Source: Blastococcus xanthinilyticus
GTDB lineage: Bacteria > Actinomycetota > Actinomycetes > Mycobacteriales > Geodermatophilaceae
NCBI RefSeq assembly: GCF_008124835.1
Contig: NZ_VNHW01000001.1
Span: 186,001 to 250,000, forward strand
Reading direction: 5' to 3'
Length of the DNA: 64,000 bases
Part shown: positions 15,090-22,549 of the stretch, one piece after another
How positions within the stretch are numbered: position 1 is the stretch's first letter
Layout: the number at the start of each line of letters is the position of its first letter
Notes under the pieces: model-generated
The model's database searches: none
Told to the model about the DNA's origin: nothing
What the model saw: the letters and a program-made list of their open reading frames with translations, nothing else
Program-made: the position numbers and the translations under genes

Positions 15090-16211
15090 CTAGATGCCGG
15101 CCTGGATGCCGGCGCACCACACGGCGCGGACGGCCCGCGTCGCCCGGATGTCGGCCACGGGATCGCCGTCGAGGAGGACCAGGTCGGCCCTGCGGCCGGG
15201 AGCGATCACTCCCCGGTCCGTCAGGCCGAAGTGCTCGGCCGGCAGGACGGTGGCCGCCCGCAGCGCCTCGACGGTCGACAGGCCGGCGTCGACGAGGAGC
15301 TCGAGCTCGCTGTGGAGTGCCACCCCGTGCGGAACGTTGGCCGGCGCGCCGGGATCGAGGTTCGCGTCGGTACCGGCCAGGACGGGCACGCCCTGGCGGT
15401 GCAGCTCGGCGACGGAAGCGCGGGCGCGGACGAAGTCCACCGGCGGCCCCCCCGGTGCGCGGCCGAGGACGTCGGCGACCGCCGACATCATGGTGAGGGT
15501 CGGAACGGCGGCCACTCCCCCGGCGACCATCCGCGCGACCAGGTCGGCGTCCAGCGGCCGGCCGATCGGCACGTGGGTGACGATGTCCACGCCCGCGCTC
15601 ACCGCCATCTCCGTCGCCAGGGGGCTCGTCGCGTGGGCGATCGTGCGCAGCCCCCGGGCTCGGGCCGCGGCGGCCAGCGCGTCGAGCCTCGGCTGGTCCA
15701 GCGCCGCCGGACCCACGAGGGTCGGGTCCTCCACGATGAGCTTGACGTAGTCGACCCCCTCGGCGGCCCGGGCAGCGACGAACGCCTCCGCCTGCTCGGG
15801 CCCCGCGAGGGCCGAGTCGGGCGGATAGCCCATGTGGGTGGTGTGCGGACCGCCCGGCGCGCTGGCCGGGGCCCCGGCGCTGCGGACGTCGGTCCGGCCG
15901 GGCCGGTGCCGCAGCGAGTCGATCAGCGACGGCGGCCAGCTGGCCATGTCCAGCACGGTGGTCACCCCGGCGTCGCGGCTCCGGTCGAGGTCCTCCGGCG
16001 TGCGCACGTGCACGTGGGCGTCGATGAGCCCGGGCAGCAGCGTCCCGCCCGCCCCGTCGACCACGGTGGCGCCGCTGGGGTCGCCGCCGTCGAGGTCGAC
16101 GATCCGGCCGTCCTCGATCACGACGGTGGTGAGGTCGGTCAGCCCCCAGCCGTCGAAGACGCGCACGTTCGTGATCGCCGTACGGCCGGTGCCGCCGTGG
16201 ATCGGATCCAT
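15090..16211 (-). CDS. metal-dependent amidohydrolase (imidazolonepropionase/prolidase-like)
   Basis: A 373-residue amidohydrolase with a small N-terminal beta domain, the LPGLIDAHVHV metal motif (near residues 59-69), YVKLIVEDP (candidate bridging Lys), RTIAHATSP, DIVTHVPIG, and GTDANLDPG (catalytic Asp) near residue 275. It closes with the typical GRRADLVLLDGDPVADI. Such proteins hydrolyse cyclic amides, lactones or peptides in the cytosol; this one may open a lactone or imide in the neighbouring pathway, but the substrate is unknown. Same strand as the extradiol dioxygenase and second hydroxylase and probably cotranscribed with them. Confidence 0.82.
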   Translation of the reverse strand: MDPIHGGTGRTAITNVRVFDGWGLTDLTTVVIEDGRIVDLDGGDPSGATVVDGAGGTLLPGLIDAHVHVRTPEDLDRSRDAGVTTVLDMASWPPSLIDSLRHRPGRTDVRSAGAPASAPGGPHTTHMGYPPDSALAGPEQAEAFVAARAAEGVDYVKLIVEDPTLVGPAALDQPRLDALAAAARARGLRTIAHATSPLATEMAVSAGVDIVTHVPIGRPLDADLVARMVAGGVAAVPTLTMMSAVADVLGRAPGGPPVDFVRARASVAELHRQGVPVLAGTDANLDPGAPANVPHGVALHSELELLVDAGLSTVEALRAATVLPAEHFGLTDRGVIAPGRRADLVLLDGDPVADIRATRAVRAVWCAGIQAGI

Positions 16212-16275
16212 CCTGGTACTCCTCTCGATCGCAACCCGCAGCCGCTGCGTCGGCCGATCGGGCGCAGGGTGCGGG

Positions 16276-17199
16276 TCAGGCGTTGCTGTGGGCGCCGGTC
16301 ATGAGGGCGGCGAGGTCTTCAGGCTTGAGGAAGGACGCCGGCGGCGGCGGGCCCCAGTTGAACAGGCCCTTGGCGCCCTCGAGGATCTCCGGGGTCCAGA
16401 GCTGGTCGTCGACGATGCAGTCCATGTCGGAGTAGTACTCGGAGAAGTTGCCGGCGGGGTCCTTGAGGTACCAGAAGAAGTTGGAGCCGGCGTGGTGGCG
16501 TCCCAGGCCCCACACGTGCCGATCGGGGTCGTCCTCGAGCATGGCCATGGCGCCGCGGCCCACCTCGTCGACGTCGTCGACCTGCCAGGAGGAGTGGTGC
16601 AGGAAGGTGACCGGGGCGCGCAGCACGAGCAGGTTGTGGTGGTCGACCGAGCACCGCATGAACGCGCCTTCGCCCTTGATGACGTCGGACAGCTTGAACC
16701 CGAGGCCCTCGGTGAAGAACGCCTGGGTGACCGCGACGTCGGTGGAGCCGACGACGACGTGGCCGAGCTTGCGCGGCTGGACGCGGTCGGTGCGCAGCAC
16801 GCCCGGCGCGCGGGCGCCGGTGCGCTCGTAGCGGCCCGGGCCGTTGTAGGCGGTGGCCGCCACCGCGTTCTGCTCCACCCGCGGGGCGATCTCGACGGTG
16901 GCGCGCACACCGGTGGCCTTCTCGGTGGCGGTGACGGCGGCCGGGCCCGCGACGGCGCCGATGCCCATGCGGCGCAGGTTGCTGGCGACGCGGGCGATGT
17001 CGTCGGCGTCGTCGGCGCCGACGTGCAGCTCCACCAGCCGGCGGGTCGGTGTCGCGACGATGCGCAGCTGGCGGCCCCCGTCGCGGGTGGCGAACCAGCC
17101 GTCCCCGACCGGGGTGAGCCCGAAGTCGGTGTAGTAGGCGGCGGTCTCCTCGACGTTGGGCACGCCCATGGTGATCGAGGTGAGGCGGTGCAGAGCCAT
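16276..17199 (-). CDS. type I extradiol ring-cleavage dioxygenase (VOC family)
   Basis: A 307-residue two-domain vicinal-oxygen-chelate protein of the 2,3-dihydroxybiphenyl/catechol 2,3-dioxygenase group, which meta-cleaves a catechol with Fe(II) and O2. The C-terminal domain carries the ligands: His147 in KLGHVVVG, His201/202 in FLHHSSW and Glu254 in FSEYYS, in the same order and spacing as BphC (146/210/260). The N-terminal domain lacks them, as usual. It lies between the amidohydrolase and the second hydroxylase on the same strand, so hydroxylation followed by ring cleavage is likely. Confidence 0.9.
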   Translation of the reverse strand: MALHRLTSITMGVPNVEETAAYYTDFGLTPVGDGWFATRDGGRQLRIVATPTRRLVELHVGADDADDIARVASNLRRMGIGAVAGPAAVTATEKATGVRATVEIAPRVEQNAVAATAYNGPGRYERTGARAPGVLRTDRVQPRKLGHVVVGSTDVAVTQAFFTEGLGFKLSDVIKGEGAFMRCSVDHHNLLVLRAPVTFLHHSSWQVDDVDEVGRGAMAMLEDDPDRHVWGLGRHHAGSNFFWYLKDPAGNFSEYYSDMDCIVDDQLWTPEILEGAKGLFNWGPPPPASFLKPEDLAALMTGAHSNA

Positions 17200-17240
17200 G
17201 ACGATGCTTCTCTCGTGGAGGGGGCGGTCGGTCGGGTGGA

Positions 17241-18938
17241 TCAGTCAGCGCGGCTGAGGTGGGCGGCGGACGGCCGGTCGGCGTCCGTCGCGGGGTCGAT
17301 GTGGACCGCGCCTCGGACGTGGTCCAGCAGTGGGCCGGGGTCGGCGGGGAGCTCGTCGTCCCGCCAGGCCACCAGGGCGTCGGGCCGGACGAGCAGGTAG
17401 CGGGCGCCGAAGAGGGCGTGCGCGTCGGGACGGTTCAGCCGGAGCACCTGCAGCGGCAGCCCTCGCCTCGCGGCCGCGGAGCGCCAGGACTCCGACGCCG
17501 GGGATGCGCCGACCTCCAGCAGGGTCAGTCCCGGACCGAGGCGGTCGTACAGCGACTCCCCGGGGGCCGGCCACAGGTGCGGCAACCGCATGCCGGGCGC
17601 GGCCGACGGCCGGTAGACCGAGGTCTCCGACGCAGGTGCGGGACGGTCGTCGGGGACGACGCGGGGGGACTCCGGGCAGCCCGTGCCCAGGACGAAGCCC
17701 GAGGTGTACATCTCCGACGTCTTCGCCCGCCGGACGGCGTCGGCAGCGGCGAGGCGCGCATCGTGTGCGGCGGGCCCGTCACCGTCGAGGTCCGGGCGGG
17801 CCAGTTCCGGCGTCAGCACCGCCATGTTGCGCTCGGCCTCGGCGATGGCCGCAGCGGCCACGGGCCTGCGCTCGGCCTCGTAGGAGTCCAGCAGCTGCTC
17901 ACCACCCCAGCCGGAGAGGTGGGCGGCGAGCTTCCAGCCGAGGTCGACGGCGTCGCCGATACCGGTGTTGGCCCCGAACCCTCCCCAGGGCGGGTTGAGG
18001 TGGGCGGCATCGCCGAGGAGGAAGCAGCGCCCGTCCCGGTAGCGGTCGGCGATGAGCATCCGCGCCGTCCAGGGATCCTGGGAGCGGACCTGGATCGGCA
18101 CGTCCGCGCCGACCATCGTCCGCAGTGCCTGCTCGGTCCACCCCGGCGTCGCGTCCAGGGGTGCACCGATGATGATCGCCCACCAGCTGTCCGCGGTGTC
18201 CAACCGGCCCAGCAGACCGCTGACCTCGGGGTTGAGCACCCAGTACTGCACGGCCCGGCCCTGCGGGTGCCGCTCCCCCAGGCCGGGGGCGTCGAAGACC
18301 GCCTGCAGGTTCGGGATCGCGTGGGTCCGCCCCCCGAGCGGGATGCCCAGGGTGCGGCGCACGCCACTGCGGCCGCCGTCGGCGGCGGCGAGGTACCGAC
18401 CGCGGACGAGCGAACGGTGGCCCTCGGCGTCCTCGACGGTGACGTGCACCGACGTCCCGTCCTGCTCGACGTCCACGACCCGCTCGCCGTACCGGGCGGT
18501 GACGGTGGGACGGTCGGCCAACGTCTCGCGCAGCGCTGCCTCGAGGCGGTACTGAGCCGTCCACTGCGCGGGCTCGGGAAGCTCCGAGCGGGGCACGTCG
18601 GACAGGGCGAACACGCCGTCGAACCGCTCGATCTGGTGCCCGGTGAGGCTGGTGCAGAAGACGGCGGAGTCCGACCAGCCGAACGGCAGCTCCGAGGCGG
18701 CACGGACGGCGTCGGCGATCCCGAGCCGGCGGAAGTGCTCCATCGACCGCGGGTTCACCTGCTTGCACCGCGGGGACGACCTGTCCGGCTCGGTGCGCGG
18801 CTCGATCAGCACGACGTCGATCCCGCGGCTGCCGAGCTCGTGGGCCAGCGTGAGACCGACGGGGCCCCCGCCGACGACGACGACGTCGGTCTCCACGACA
18901 TCGGGGGCCGGCTGTGCGGCTCGGGAGGCTGCGCTCAT
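17241..18938 (-). CDS. FAD-dependent aromatic hydroxylase, second copy
   Basis: A 565-residue class A flavoprotein monooxygenase related to but clearly different from the one at 12146. GGGPVGLTLAHELGSRG binds FAD near residues 22-38, YLAAADGGRSGVRRTLG holds the DG motif, and GDAAHLNPPWGGFGANTGIG the second FAD motif. The C-terminal part resembles the thioredoxin-like domain of phenol hydroxylases. ATG 18938 was chosen because the 92 upstream codons of the open frame show no similarity. Its start is divergent from the IclR gene, which probably regulates it. Confidence 0.9.
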   Translation of the reverse strand: MSAASRAAQPAPDVVETDVVVVGGGPVGLTLAHELGSRGIDVVLIEPRTEPDRSSPRCKQVNPRSMEHFRRLGIADAVRAASELPFGWSDSAVFCTSLTGHQIERFDGVFALSDVPRSELPEPAQWTAQYRLEAALRETLADRPTVTARYGERVVDVEQDGTSVHVTVEDAEGHRSLVRGRYLAAADGGRSGVRRTLGIPLGGRTHAIPNLQAVFDAPGLGERHPQGRAVQYWVLNPEVSGLLGRLDTADSWWAIIIGAPLDATPGWTEQALRTMVGADVPIQVRSQDPWTARMLIADRYRDGRCFLLGDAAHLNPPWGGFGANTGIGDAVDLGWKLAAHLSGWGGEQLLDSYEAERRPVAAAAIAEAERNMAVLTPELARPDLDGDGPAAHDARLAAADAVRRAKTSEMYTSGFVLGTGCPESPRVVPDDRPAPASETSVYRPSAAPGMRLPHLWPAPGESLYDRLGPGLTLLEVGASPASESWRSAAARRGLPLQVLRLNRPDAHALFGARYLLVRPDALVAWRDDELPADPGPLLDHVRGAVHIDPATDADRPSAAHLSRAD

Positions 18939-19008
18939 GCCGGAAGTCTCGGTGGGGTGACGGGGGCCACAACACGGTGGTTTCATCCAGTGGACCGATC
19001 GGGAGGAG

Positions 19009-19815
19009 ATGGCGGTGGCGGGACGACCTGCGGCAGCCGACGGTGCGGCGCCGGGCGAGGCGGTCATCGACCGGGCGCTGCGTCTGCTGGCGGCCTTCGA
19101 GAACCGCGGCGACGCGTTGTCGCTCGCCCAGCTCAGCACCCGGGCCGGGTTGCCGAAGGCGACGACGCTGCGGCTCGCTCGCCGGCTCGCGGCCTGGGGC
19201 GCCCTGGAGCGCACGGGGGACGGCGACTACGTGATCGGCCTGCGACTGCTGGAGGTCGCTTCGCTCTCCCCCCGGGGCCACGGGCTGCGGTCGGCCGCGC
19301 TGCCGTTCATGGAGGACCTGCACCACGCGACCGGACAGCACGTGCTCCTCGCGGTCCGGGACGAGCGGGAGGCCGTCCTGGTCGAACGGTTGTCCGCGCA
19401 CCGGGCGGGACAGGTCCTCTTCCGGGTCGGCGGCCGAATCCCCCTGCACGCCACCGGCGTGGGGCTTGTGCTTCTCGCGTTCGGCCCCCGGGAACTGCAG
19501 GAGGAGGTGATGGCCGGAGATCTGCCGCTGCCGGCGGAGCGGCGCAGCCTGTCCCCCGACGAGCTCCGGCGGACCGTGGCCCGCGTGCGACGGGAAGGCG
19601 TGGCCGTGGCGTCGCTGCAGCACCCCGAGCCGATGTCATCGGTGGCGGCGCCCGTCCTCGACGGCCAGCAGACGGTCATCGCCGCGCTGTCGGTCGTCGC
19701 CCCGACCGCGTCGCTGCAACCGGCGACCATCGCTCCGGCCGTCGTGGCGGTGGCGCGGGCGGTATCCCGCGCTGTTCAGCGCAGCGGTCCGCGCCTACCC
19801 CTGACGTCTGGCTGA
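19009..19815 (+). CDS. IclR-family regulator
   Basis: A 268-residue regulator: winged helix at about residues 18-78 (LAQLSTRAGLPKATTLRLAR) and an IclR effector domain (about 90-255; LHATGVGLVLLAF is diagnostic). IclR proteins typically govern aromatic or acetate pathways and bind pathway intermediates. GGGAGG ends only 2 nt before ATG 19009; a GTG at 19015 in the same frame sits 8 nt after it and is a likely true start, shortening the protein by two residues. Divergent from the second hydroxylase, upstream of the aromatic acid transporter. Confidence 0.9.
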   Translation: MAVAGRPAAADGAAPGEAVIDRALRLLAAFENRGDALSLAQLSTRAGLPKATTLRLARRLAAWGALERTGDGDYVIGLRLLEVASLSPRGHGLRSAALPFMEDLHHATGQHVLLAVRDEREAVLVERLSAHRAGQVLFRVGGRIPLHATGVGLVLLAFGPRELQEEVMAGDLPLPAERRSLSPDELRRTVARVRREGVAVASLQHPEPMSSVAAPVLDGQQTVIAALSVVAPTASLQPATIAPAVVAVARAVSRAVQRSGPRLPLTSG

Positions 19816-19916
19816 CGGCTCGTACCACTGGGTGAAATTGCCCTGGGTGCGCCGGATCACCGCCTCGCACTCTCTCCCCACGCAGTGATCCCGCTCACTC
19901 CTGGAGGAAATCCGTC

Positions 19917-21170
19917 ATGGCCACCGGTACCCCGCAGCACCAACGATCAGGGCCCGTCCTGCTGCTCGGCGTGCTCGTCCTCTTCATCGACGGGTACGAC
20001 CTGTTCATCCTCGGCGCCGTCGGTCCTTCCCTCCTCCAGTACGAGCCCTGGGGCGCCACCCCGGCCACCCTCGGCATGCTGGGCAGCATCACCGCGGTCG
20101 GCGGCGCCCTGGGTGCCGTGGTCGCGGGGTGGGCCGGCGACGTCTACGGCCGCCGGCTGCCGATGATGCTCAGCCTGGCCTGGGTCTCGCTCTGGATGGC
20201 GGCCTCGGCGGTCGCCCCCAGCCTCGGGCTCTTCGCCTTCACGCGCTTCGCCGTCGGCATCGGCCTCGGCGCGCTGATCCCGCTGGTGGTCGCGGTCGTC
20301 ACGGAGGCCGCCCCGTCCACCCGCCGCAGCCTGTGGGTGGGGATCGCGATGACCGGTGTCGCCTTCGGCGGCCTGGGTGCCGCGTTCGCCGCTCGCGCCC
20401 TGCTCGGCTCGGCACCCTTCCAGCAGCTGTTCCTGATCGGCGCGGTCGCCGTCGTGCTGCTCCCGCTCGTCTGGCGCCTGGTCCCCGGGGGTGCCCCGGT
20501 GGTCCACCTGGCGTCCGAGCTCTCGCCCGCGGCCACCGGTAGCCGGGCCGCCCAGCTGCTCGCCCCCGCGAACCGCCGGGCCACCCTGCTCTTCTGGGCC
20601 GCCACCTTCCTCGGCCTCGTCGTCGTCTACGGCGCCAGCACCTTCCTGCCGACGCTCATGGTCAACGCCGGCTACGACCTGAACTCCTCGCTCGAGTTCC
20701 TCATCACGTTCAACGCCGGCGCGATCCTCGGCACCCTGGTCGTGACCGCACTGGCCGACCGTGGCCGTCTCCAGGCCATCACCGTCGGCTGCGCGCTGGT
20801 CGCCGCCGCCGCCTTCCTGGTGCTCTCCACGCCGCAGGCACGCTGGCTGCTGCTGGTCATGGCTGCGGCTGCGGGTCTGGGCGCGCTGGGCACGCAGAAC
20901 CTGGTGAACAGCTACGTGGCCCGCTACCACGAGCCGCGGCTGCGCGGCACGGCGCTGGGCTTCAGCCTGGGCGTCGGACGGCTCGGCGCGATCGCCGGAC
21001 CGCTGTACCTGTCTGCGGTCACCGTCGCGTTCACCTCCCCGAAGGCAGGCTTCTACGCCTTCATCGTGCCCGCGGTGCTCGGGGCGCTCGTCATCTCACT
21101 CATCCCCCGGCAGCGAACCGAGCACTTGGTCCGGGCCGCCCCGGGCGTCGCGGCGCCGGCGTCCATCTGA
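19917..21170 (+). CDS. MFS transporter, aromatic acid:H+ symporter (AAHS) type
   Basis: A 417-residue, twelve-segment permease. FIDGYDLFILGAVGPSLLQ in the first helix is the hallmark of the AAHS group (the DGxD motif), with GWAGDVYGRR as loop 2-3 motif A and a second GTLVVTALADRGRL motif between helices 8 and 9. Relatives import benzoate, hydroxybenzoates, protocatechuate or related acids with protons. ATG 19917 follows GGAGGAAATCCGTC. It should supply the island's substrate. A strong hairpin follows the stop. Confidence 0.9.
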   Translation: MATGTPQHQRSGPVLLLGVLVLFIDGYDLFILGAVGPSLLQYEPWGATPATLGMLGSITAVGGALGAVVAGWAGDVYGRRLPMMLSLAWVSLWMAASAVAPSLGLFAFTRFAVGIGLGALIPLVVAVVTEAAPSTRRSLWVGIAMTGVAFGGLGAAFAARALLGSAPFQQLFLIGAVAVVLLPLVWRLVPGGAPVVHLASELSPAATGSRAAQLLAPANRRATLLFWAATFLGLVVVYGASTFLPTLMVNAGYDLNSSLEFLITFNAGAILGTLVVTALADRGRLQAITVGCALVAAAAFLVLSTPQARWLLLVMAAAAGLGALGTQNLVNSYVARYHEPRLRGTALGFSLGVGRLGAIAGPLYLSAVTVAFTSPKAGFYAFIVPAVLGALVISLIPRQRTEHLVRAAPGVAAPASI

Positions 21171-21190
21171 TCCGCACGGTTCGGGCAACG

Positions 21191-21223
21191 GCCCCTGACC
21201 CGCCGCTCGGCGGGGTCAGGGGC
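21191..21223 (+). terminator. hairpin terminator after the aromatic acid transporter
   Basis: GCCCCTGACCC pairs with GGGTCAGGGGC, with the inner GCCG/CGGC extending the stem past a one-base bulge and a short CTC loop. It begins 20 nt after the transporter stop. Confidence 0.75.
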
Positions 21224-21227
21224 TCGT

Positions 21228-21583
21228 CCGAGCGGTCGTTGACGACGGGCCTGCGCCGGCGGGAGGCGGAGCGACCGGCCGGGGCACCGCTGTGTGCGGG
21301 CACCGGCCGGCACGTGGACCTGATGCTGGCAGAGGCGACCGGGCTCCGACGGCGGCTCGACCAGGAGCCGACCCGCGCGATCCGCGTGCTCACCGATCCG
21401 CCGGGTCCTGTGCAGCCCGGGTGCATCGCGTTCGTCGAGAACCTGCTGCGCCACGACATGGAGGAGTCCGGCCCCGAGTTGACGGTAGAACCGTGGGATC
21501 TCGCGTACGCACTGGTGCGGCTCAACGAGTCGTTCGTCTACGCCGACGTCCTGGCCGCCCGGCTCCCGGACGTCGCCACCGCC
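21228..21583 (+). pseudogene. truncated duplicate of the QsdR-like TetR gene
   Basis: This 356-bp block aligns without gaps to 51776-52131, inside the TetR gene at 51631-52173, with about 18 mismatches counted by eye (near 95% identity). It encodes the ligand domain from RSLTTGLRRREAERPAGAP to LAARLPDVATA but has no helix-turn-helix and no last helix: similarity begins and ends abruptly. Without the DNA-binding part it cannot act as a repressor. Several differences are at first or second codon positions, so it is drifting. Confidence 0.8.
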
Positions 21584-21738
21584 GGCGGGAACTTCGCCGA
21601 CACCCACCACCCGGAGTCTCCAGAGGTAGGTCGCGCCATCGCCTGATCCGCACCGCCCTCCTCCACTCGCCGCCTGCCGCCCGTCCGGAGAGAGTCGGAG
21701 CTCGCTCCCATGGCGTCCTGCGCCGCCTGACCTCCACT

Positions 21739-21831
21739 GTTCCTCGAGAGCGGCTACGACAGGACGTCGCTGGCCCACACCATGCGATCGAGGAGGCCGT
21801 GCGGACGATGGTCGCGCGCTATGGCGCCTGA
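21739..21831 (+). pseudogene. internally deleted copy of the TetR gene at 3936
   Basis: The first ~40 bp repeat part of 4015-4056 (encoding LFLESGYDRTSLA), then jump directly to the equivalent of 4503-4550 (encoding AIEEAVRTMVARY), dropping about 450 bp. It ends with a proper TGA just after GCGCGCTATGGCGCC. This shows the original length of the family member and that the copy at 3936 has lost its stop. It lies 155 bp after the other regulator remnant. Confidence 0.75.
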
Positions 21832-21895
21832 TCGACGTGCGGCGACTCCGCACGGTGGCCCGGGACCGCACGGCGCCCCGGGACACGGACGCGGT

Positions 21896-22336
21896 TCACT
21901 GCGCGGACGAGGAGGACGCCAGACCGTCGGCCATCCTCTGCATCATGCCGCGCATGATGCGGCGCATCAGCCACCCGGTGCCCCGGCGAGCGGTGTAGCT
22001 GCCTGACCACCGGATGACCGTCCCCCCGGACGACGTCTCGTCCAGTTCGATCACCGCGGCGTAGTCGGAGATGAAGGCGCTGCGCACTCCCTCGTAGGCG
22101 AGACGCCGGGGAGGGTCGAGAGCGGTGATGCGCTCGACCGTGACCACCCTGCCGGTGCGGAAGGCCCGGGTGGCACCGACGCCGTCACGGCCATCGGGTG
22201 CCAGCCCCTCGGACTCCTCTAGGACCAGCTCGTCGACGGCCGACCAGCTCGGCCAGCTGGCGGCGTCGAGCAGCAACGACCACAGCTCACGGCGCGGGGC
22301 CGCCGACACTGCTCGCGCGGCATAGGTGAGCACCAC
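21896..22336 (-). CDS. SRPBCC-family (START-like) protein
   Basis: A 146-residue single-domain protein of the polyketide cyclase/dehydrase type: AARAVSAAPRRELWSLLLDA and PSWSAVDELV at the start, then RVVTVERITALDPPRRLAYE and SDYAAVIELDETSSGGTVIR, and a final amphipathic helix (LMRRIMRGMMQRMADGL). The fold makes a hydrophobic cavity for a small lipid-like ligand. The GTG at 22336 follows GGAGCGCC. Divergent from the MMPL transporter. Function unknown. Confidence 0.8.
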   Translation of the reverse strand: MVLTYAARAVSAAPRRELWSLLLDAASWPSWSAVDELVLEESEGLAPDGRDGVGATRAFRTGRVVTVERITALDPPRRLAYEGVRSAFISDYAAVIELDETSSGGTVIRWSGSYTARRGTGWLMRRIMRGMMQRMADGLASSSSAQ

Positions 22337-22549
22337 GGCGCTCCTTCCAGGGGCATGGGACGACGACAGGGCTCACCGAACCACCCGCCGAGCGGTCCGT
22401 CGCCGCCGCAGCTGCCCGCGAAGACCCCGGCGGGCCCGGTTCCCACCTACTGCGATCTGCGTAGCCGAAGCCTGCGTCTGCACGACGACGGGACCCCTGC
22501 CGGGACGCAACGCTGCTCGGGACAACCACGACAGCTGGGGTGCTCCGAC

